A stretch of DNA of 10,844 nucleotides, taken from the NCBI GenBank assembly GCA_012839485.1, contig DUNF01000015.1, positions 1 through 10,844 of the forward strand, read 5' to 3'. The notes below the pieces were generated by a model. It ran no database searches. It was not told the DNA's origin and saw nothing but the letters and a program-made list of their open reading frames with translations. The position numbers and the translations under genes were made by a program. Shown one piece after another: positions 6,706 to 10,844 of this stretch (position 1 is the stretch's first letter; the number at the start of each line of letters is the position of its first letter). This stretch comes from Acholeplasmataceae bacterium (GTDB taxonomy: Bacteria; Bacillota_I; Bacilli_A; ML615J-28; CAG-698).

Positions 6706-7445
6706 CAACATTCCTCCTCAATCCAATTATTAAATTTGGTTATAATTATGTCCCCATGATAATATTCTAAGTCTTGATTTTTAGATTTTTGAAACCACTT
6801 AGGAAAGTTCTGATTACCTTCAGTTTCCTGTTTGCAAATGTTACCATAAACAAATGTATCTATTGCTATCGGTCCAATACCATTTCTAGAAGCAATATTA
6901 GCCAAATTAGATGCATTAATTACAGCATCACCTACAAAAACTAAATCATTAACTATTGCTTTTCTCCCAACTTTAATAACTAGATCTTTTGATCCGCCCA
7001 CTCCAATTCCATAATTAATAATTGAAAAGTCATTTTCATTTAAAATTTTATTTATCATTTTTCTTAATGTGTTAATTTCAACACTCATATTAAAAACTTC
7101 ATTGATATCATTTTTGGTTGGTGTAGCATAAACCGCAAAAACACAATCTCCCCTAACACCAATTGTTTTAAAAAGTTGAGTATCATTAAGTATCTGTATA
7201 ACTTCTGAAGCAAATATTCGAATAATTTTTGCTACTGTTTTATCTTTTTTTTCTTTAAAAAGACCGGTTGAATTTACTATATCTACAAATATAGATGTGA
7301 CATATCCTTTTATACCATTACTATATGTTAATTCTCCACCCGTTTCATGTTCAATATCAGAAATATTCCCTTTTTCTAAAACGTCTGTTTTTGAATGTAG
7401 GATTTTATAAATTTCCTTTTTTCTTTGTTTATAATCATAAGCCAT
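6705..7445 (-). CDS. pycC: Class III nucleotidyl cyclase, probable pyrimidine cyclase PycC of a Pycsar system
   Basis: The start at 7445 is preferred: AAAGGAG (7460-7454) lies eight bases ahead, whereas a longer frame begins with GTG at 7475 and has no such site. The 246-residue protein carries a single class III cyclase domain: VDIVNST with metal-binding Asp55, RGDCVFAVY with Asp100, GIGVGGSKDLVIKVG (146-160), and NDLVFVGDAVINASNLA (166-182). These are the blocks expected in PycC enzymes, which convert CTP or UTP to cCMP or cUMP on phage infection. No sensor domain or membrane segment is visible, so it should be soluble. Substrate (C or U) cannot be read reliably from the sequence, and an ordinary adenylate or guanylate cyclase is the alternative. 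The adjacent DUF5706-like effector, overlapping by one base, makes PycC much more likely. It is followed by its effector and preceded, 26 bases upstream, by the AlbA_2 protein. Confidence 0.85.
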   Translation of the reverse strand: MAYDYKQRKKEIYKILHSKTDVLEKGNISDIEHETGGELTYSNGIKGYVTSIFVDIVNSTGLFKEKKDKTVAKIIRIFASEVIQILNDTQLFKTIGVRGDCVFAVYATPTKNDINEVFNMSVEINTLRKMINKILNENDFSIINYGIGVGGSKDLVIKVGRKAIVNDLVFVGDAVINASNLANIASRNGIGPIAIDTFVYGNICKQETEGNQNFPKWFQKSKNQDLEYYHGDIIITKFNNWIEEEC

Positions 7446-7471
7446 AAACATATCTCCTTTCCTAATATTTA

Positions 7472-8740
7472 TCACTTAATATTATAAGTTACTGTTGGGC
7501 CTCTACCATTACTAATAATCTCTCCATCTTTCAATAATTCATTCAGTTTTCTAATTAAAGTAGTTTTTTCAATTTTTAAAGCTTCCTCAATGTCTGATCT
7601 TGGTGAATTAGGAAAAGCTCCTAAATAGGCCATAATTGCCCTATTTGTTTCTAATAAAGTATAATCATAATTCAACACTGGCAAAATAACTGTAATTTGA
7701 GTTTGTTCAATTTTAAAAGATGGATGACTATTTTCTTTTTTATAATTATCAATTATTTTTTTAACTCCAGTGCCCCATTTTTCAATAATTCCTAAACGTT
7801 TAAACACATCAGCTAGTATAGGATTTCGTGGTTCTGATGATAAATTTGCATAATACATCTCTTCTGTCACACCTTCTGGTAAACCTCCAGGTGACCTAAT
7901 CTCAATCCTATTATCAAACATAGCTATTTGAACCCCACTTTTGTAAAGATAATCACGGTGAACAACAGCATTTGCTAAAGCCTCTCTAAAAGCTTCAATA
8001 GGGATAGGATATTTAGTAACTCTCCTCATACCTTCTATAACTTGATATGGCTGATACATACCTGTAAAATATATATAAGCATCATTATATTGTTTTAATA
8101 AAGATTGATCTTTTAATTGTAGTTCATCACCAAAACTATTAGTATCTAAACCAAATCTTGCTATATCTATATAAGATTGTTTTACTTCTCCGTTATCTGC
8201 TAACAATAAAGCTCCATTGTTATATTTACCATTTTTCATTAATCCTAAAGTAATAAAAACTTGATTAGATATATTACTAATACCTAAAACAGATGCTAAT
8301 TCGCTTTTTAAATATTCAAAATCTAAATCCTCATTTTGAATTTCAATTTCATCAAAAGATAAATTTTTAAATCTTAAAATAAGTCTAGTCAAGTTTGCAC
8401 CATCAACTGCTACAGTTGATGTATCTTGCCTCATATAAGTTTTATTTTCACAATAATATGGTCCATCTTTTCCTTTACTTACACTTATTTTTAAAATTTG
8501 ACCATTTTCTTCTTTTGTAATATTAAAAAAAGGTCTAGGAGTAATGGAAGTATTTATTATATTTTCAATTCTAAGTCGTTCTTCATCTATATTTGGAATA
8601 GGAAAAATAGTTTTTCCATCGTCCCCAACACCAATATATATCACTCCATCATGATAATTAGCATAAGCACAAATAGTTTTTAGCGTAGATTCTTTGGAAA
8701 ATTCTCGTTTTAATTCTTCATTTTTACTTTCTGTATACAT
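7472..8740 (-). CDS. AlbA_2 (Schlafen-type) + HATPase + winged-helix protein, probable regulator or partner of the Pycsar operon
   Basis: The 422-residue protein starts at ATG 8740, seven bases after GAGGTG (8753-8748). Residues 1-110 are an AlbA_2/Schlafen domain: ESKNEELKREFS, then TICAYANYHDGVIYIGVGDDG. Residues about 245-335 are a HATPase_c_4-type domain with FREALANAVVHRDY (N-box-like), DNRIEIRSPGGLPEG, and KWGTGVKKI. Residues about 363-420 look like a winged helix (SDIEEALKIEKTTLIRKLNEL, then a GEIISNGRGP wing). Proteins of this make-up are usually annotated as ATP-binding transcriptional regulators or RecG-like and are frequent in defence and mobile regions. It is the first gene of the operon, close to pycC, and its promoter is embedded in an operator array, so autoregulation through its winged helix is plausible. 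An alternative is a nucleic-acid sensor or nuclease that takes part in defence. The domain architecture is confident; the role is inference. Confidence 0.86.
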   Translation of the reverse strand: MYTESKNEELKREFSKESTLKTICAYANYHDGVIYIGVGDDGKTIFPIPNIDEERLRIENIINTSITPRPFFNITKEENGQILKISVSKGKDGPYYCENKTYMRQDTSTVAVDGANLTRLILRFKNLSFDEIEIQNEDLDFEYLKSELASVLGISNISNQVFITLGLMKNGKYNNGALLLADNGEVKQSYIDIARFGLDTNSFGDELQLKDQSLLKQYNDAYIYFTGMYQPYQVIEGMRRVTKYPIPIEAFREALANAVVHRDYLYKSGVQIAMFDNRIEIRSPGGLPEGVTEEMYYANLSSEPRNPILADVFKRLGIIEKWGTGVKKIIDNYKKENSHPSFKIEQTQITVILPVLNYDYTLLETNRAIMAYLGAFPNSPRSDIEEALKIEKTTLIRKLNELLKDGEIISNGRGPTVTYNIK

Positions 8741-8759
8741 CTTCTTTCACCTCAAATGT

Positions 8760-8788
8760 ATTATAACACATCTCATTCTATTTTGCAA
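8760..8788 (-). promoter_or_regulatory. Promoter of the Pycsar-like operon, -35 inside an operator
   Basis: TATAAT (8765-8760) and TTGCAA (8788-8783) are 17 bases apart on the minus strand. The -35 is a four-of-six match and is part of the repeated operator half-site TGCAACGAT. A protein bound there would block RNA polymerase directly. Confidence 0.75.
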
Positions 8789-8859
8789 CGATTATCTTTC
8801 TTATCGTTGCATTTTGCAACAATTAAACTTTCGATCGTTGCATTTTGCATCAATAACTC
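8780..8859. repeat. Operator array: inverted sites repeated every 31 bp upstream of the Pycsar-like operon
   Basis: ATTTTGCA occurs at 8780, 8811 and 8842, exactly 31 bases apart, and ATCGTTGC at 8803 and 8834, also 31 apart. The resulting sites are ATCGTTGCA-TTT-TGCAACAAT (8803-8823) and ATCGTTGCA-TTT-TGCATCAAT (8834-8854), near-perfect inverted repeats with 8 and 7 of 9 matching pairs. A third, promoter-proximal position (8772-8792) retains only the right half, TGCAACGAT, which contains the -35 box. A 31-bp step is about three helical turns, so bound dimers would lie on one face of the DNA. The array is too short and too regular in spacer sequence to be CRISPR. Confidence 0.88.
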
Positions 8860-8864
8860 AAAAC

Positions 8865-8893
8865 AAAAGCTACTGTTTTAAGCAGTAGCTTTT
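8865..8893 (-). terminator. Terminator of the lipoprotein gene
   Basis: AAAAGCTACTG (8865-8875) pairs with CAGTAGCTTTT (8883-8893), loop of seven bases. It lies 16 bases past the stop at 8909 on the minus strand, and the tail is GTTTTG after TTTT. It also insulates the operator array from upstream transcription. Confidence 0.82.
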
Positions 8894-8908
8894 TATCTTT
8901 AATATTGT

Positions 8909-10464
8909 TTACATAAAGAAAAGTTCTCGACCAACAATTTTCAAAATATAATGTTTCATATTACCTTCAAGATCTTTATATGTAAATACTCGTACTGTAT
9001 ATTCATCTGAATACTCACTAATTTCAACAATCTCATCAGTTTTAACTTTAAACAATAATGATCCATCTTGATAGTGAACTTCGTAACACTCTTCAGTCTC
9101 TACAATAAAACAAGGTCCATTCATTGTTCTTGCTTTACCCTTTAACTTAGTAAGTGTACCATTAAAGTAATAATAATCTTCTCCTTTTTTAAGCAATACT
9201 TGATTATGATTAATGCGATCTAAGAATGTATAACCTTTATGAATAAGACTTCCATCTTTAATATTATAAATATTAACTGATCTTAAATAATCTTCATAAA
9301 GTAATACAGATCCATTATTATAAACAATAGCTTCATAGTTCTCATTATCATAAATTAATGAATTTAAAACCTCATTTTTATGATTTACTAAATATAAACC
9401 ACTTTTAGCTGTAACTACAAACTCTTTCTCATTTAAACGCATCACATCTTCAACTTGCCCAAATGGAAAAGTAATTTCTTTAATATTTAACTTATTATCA
9501 ATTGAACCAATTCTATTTACATTTACCAATGCTTTTGTATTTGGATCAATCGTTCTAAAGCCAATTGCAGCCGGCACACCAAAAGGTTCAAATTCTGTTT
9601 TTATTTGAATATAATCAATATAAATTGGTAAATTAACTAATTTAGCTTCTTTTTTACCTAAGTCATATAAATAATATAATAACCTATAATTCTTACCACC
9701 TTGAGTATAATCATATGGTTCTAAAGCTGATGTTTCTATTCTGTGCATTGATAAAATATTACCATTTTCTAAATAGAAATGTCTTAGATATCCTGCTTCA
9801 AAATAATAATGCGCATAAAATTTATTATTCTTAAAAATAGTAACATCATTAGCATCCTCTAAATATTTATAATCCTTAATTTGCCTAATCCAAGGATTAT
9901 CTAAAACAGCAAGTGGATCTAGTGCATCTTCCTTTTCTTCTGAAATAGGCTCATAATCTCTAAAAAGATATACTTTATCTAATACCCAATCTTCTTCAAC
10001 TCCCTTATATTTATAAACACTTATATCATATTCATCAAAATCATACATATAGTTAGCACTTATTTCAAGTGTATATAAAAGCTCAGTTGTTAGATAGTGA
10101 TAGATATAATGTTTAGTATCAGTTGTTATTCTTACATATTGAACATCATCAGCAAAAAGAAGATTAATCTTTTCATCAGTTGGAAATGGAAATTTCTTAT
10201 CACTATAGAAACTATAAAGTTCACGGTTTGCGAAAGCCATTACGTATTCATTAGAGTATCTAATTGGGTGATCACCATCAATAGTTTTAGATTCAAGTGT
10301 ATAACTTAACTCTCTCATTGCCGCTAGTTCTTCTGTAAAGAACTCACCTATATTTTGTTTTGGATAAGAACTATTGGCACTGCCAATTGGCTCTTTTTGA
10401 CAGCCACAACCAATCAGTAAAAAACTGAAAGAAGTAACACTACTGCAGCTATAAATTTTTTCAT
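8909..10464 (-). CDS. Lipoprotein of unknown function, signal peptide frameshifted by one base
   Basis: ATG at 10464 has an excellent AAAGGAGGAA ribosome binding site (10480-10471) eight bases ahead and encodes MKKFIAAVVLLLSVF, then meets a stop after 16 codons. The long frame of the rest of the protein starts elsewhere only by reading through the ribosome binding site, which is not credible. Adding one T to the T6 run (10424-10419) joins the two: MKKFIAAVVLLLSVFLLIGC, a textbook lipoprotein signal with lipobox LIGC and Cys20, giving 518 residues. The mature part has no domain I recognise. Repeated short Tyr- and Asp-rich strand segments in the C-terminal half (for example VYNNGSVLLYEDYLRSVNI) could be propeller blades, with low confidence. 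It would sit on the outer face of the membrane. It is monocistronic with its own promoter and terminator. As sequenced, no lipoprotein is made unless slippage occurs. Confidence 0.83.
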
Positions 10465-10502
10465 TAAAGTTTCCTCCTTTTTTTAACTTCAATTACACTA
10501 AT

Positions 10503-10531
10503 AGTTTACTGATGTTTTCTTTAAAAGTCAA
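10503..10531 (-). promoter_or_regulatory. Probable promoter of the lipoprotein gene
   Basis: TTGACT (10531-10526) and TAAACT (10508-10503) are 17 bases apart on the minus strand. A second pair further upstream (TTGACA near 10567, TACACT 18 bases later) is also possible, but its -35 overlaps the terminator of the preceding gene. Confidence 0.55.
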
Positions 10532-10568
10532 TATACTAGTGTATTTTAGAACATAATTCAATGTCAAT

Positions 10569-10601
10569 AAAAAAGCAATCTTTATTTAAGATTGCTTTTT
10601 T
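10569..10601. terminator. Terminator after the HD-domain gene
   Basis: AAAAAAGCAATCTT (10569-10582) pairs with AAGATTGCTTTTTT (10588-10601) around a five-base loop, with A/T flanks giving a T run on both strands. It begins just after the minus-strand stop at 10605. Confidence 0.9.
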
Positions 10602-10604
10602 AAA

Positions 10605-10844
10605 TCATTCATTTAAAATTTTTAATGCATATTTATATTTTTCTATTCTATCTGAATCTTCTTGCGTTACAGTTTTTAATCTTGTTAAGTCCATATTGTG
10701 CTTTAAATCTTCAATCTTAACAGCTCTTGCAAGATCATTTTGTTTTATTTTAGCAATATATTCTTCATAAAAAATATTCTTATCTTTAGTTAACACTTTT
10801 ACAGCTTCCACAATCCTATCACCAAATATTGATTTTATATAATC
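10605..10844 (-). CDS. C-terminal part of an HD-type phosphohydrolase (5' end outside window)
   Basis: The frame is open to the right edge, giving 79 visible residues: DYIKSIFGDRIVEAVKVLTK, then YEEYIAKIKQND, LARAVKIEDLKHNMDLTRL, and a final EKYKYALKIL. The pattern FG..V..AV..LT, Y..YI..I, A..VK..DL.HN.D..RL and KY..AL..L is typical of the second half of small HD-domain hydrolases related to the SpoT/RelA (p)ppGpp hydrolase domain. The His-Asp metal pair would lie in the part outside the window. The GTG codon near 10811 is internal, not a start. The gene is terminated by the hairpin at 10569-10601. Substrate is unknown; small HD proteins can act on (p)ppGpp or on other nucleotides. Confidence 0.66.
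   Translation of the reverse strand, partial: DYIKSIFGDRIVEAVKVLTKDKNIFYEEYIAKIKQNDLARAVKIEDLKHNMDLTRLKTVTQEDSDRIEKYKYALKILNE

Noticed and set aside
8780..8859. Possible CRISPR array or replication iterons because of a 31-bp period
   Set aside because: There are only two and a half units, no unique spacers, and the repeated elements are inverted half-sites overlapping a promoter -35. An operator array explains them better.
8498..8888. Plus-strand open frames of about 60 codons opposite the AlbA_2 gene, and similar ones near 5415, 6518, 10097 and 10561
   Set aside because: They lie antisense to well-supported genes (or, near 8750-8888, across the promoter, operators and terminator), have Asn/Ile/Phe-rich compositions typical of AT-rich shadows, and no ribosome binding sites.
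10472..10492. Extended N-terminus of the lipoprotein starting with TTG at 10492
   Set aside because: It translates the ribosome binding site itself and gives no export signal in frame until LIGC. The ATG at 10464 yields a proper lipoprotein signal after a one-base correction.
1..10844. Mycoplasma code (TGA as Trp)
   Set aside because: TGA serves as the natural stop of several genes (7472, 6705, 10605) and Trp is TGG throughout, so the standard bacterial code applies.

Overview
The window looks like a chromosomal segment of a low-GC, AT-rich member of the Bacillota/Mycoplasmatota side of the tree, such as an Acholeplasma-like or Izemoplasma-like Bacilli lineage. The evidence is strong AGGAGG ribosome binding sites, TTGACA/TATAAT-type promoters, TGA used as stop and TGG as Trp (genetic code 11, not the mycoplasma code), and SPase I and lipoprotein-type export signals. 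The exact lineage is an inference.

Left block (1-4521) is cell-surface biology. The left edge holds the tails of two convergent paralogs (2-121 plus, 50-958 minus), which form a 95%-identical inverted repeat of 100-bp arms. A divergent region follows (959-1288) with two good promoters and a complete FMN riboswitch plus intrinsic terminator. The riboswitch does not precede a riboflavin gene. It precedes a 505-residue exported protein (1289-2806) with an AFAYW signal and four carbohydrate-binding-like repeats. A full-length paralog (3002-4521) follows behind its own riboswitch-free promoter, and its N-terminus is broken by one base in an A5 run.

Middle block (4551-6062, minus) is a tight three-gene cluster: two paralogous three-helix membrane proteins, then a soluble two-lobed DTGA aspartic protease-like protein.

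Right-middle block (6199-8860, minus) is the strongest candidate for a defence system. Three closely packed genes encode an AlbA_2/Schlafen-type + HATPase + winged-helix protein, a class III nucleotidyl cyclase of PycC type, and a three-helix DUF5706-like membrane effector. The last two match the Pycsar anti-phage signalling architecture. The first is an additional, possibly regulatory, partner. The promoter is embedded in an array of inverted operators repeated every 31 bp, so the operon looks tightly controlled and perhaps autoregulated.

Right end (8909-10844, minus): a lipoprotein of unknown function whose signal peptide is broken by one base in a T6 run, and the 3' part of an HD-type phosphohydrolase that runs off the window. 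No tRNA, rRNA, CRISPR array or insertion sequence was seen.
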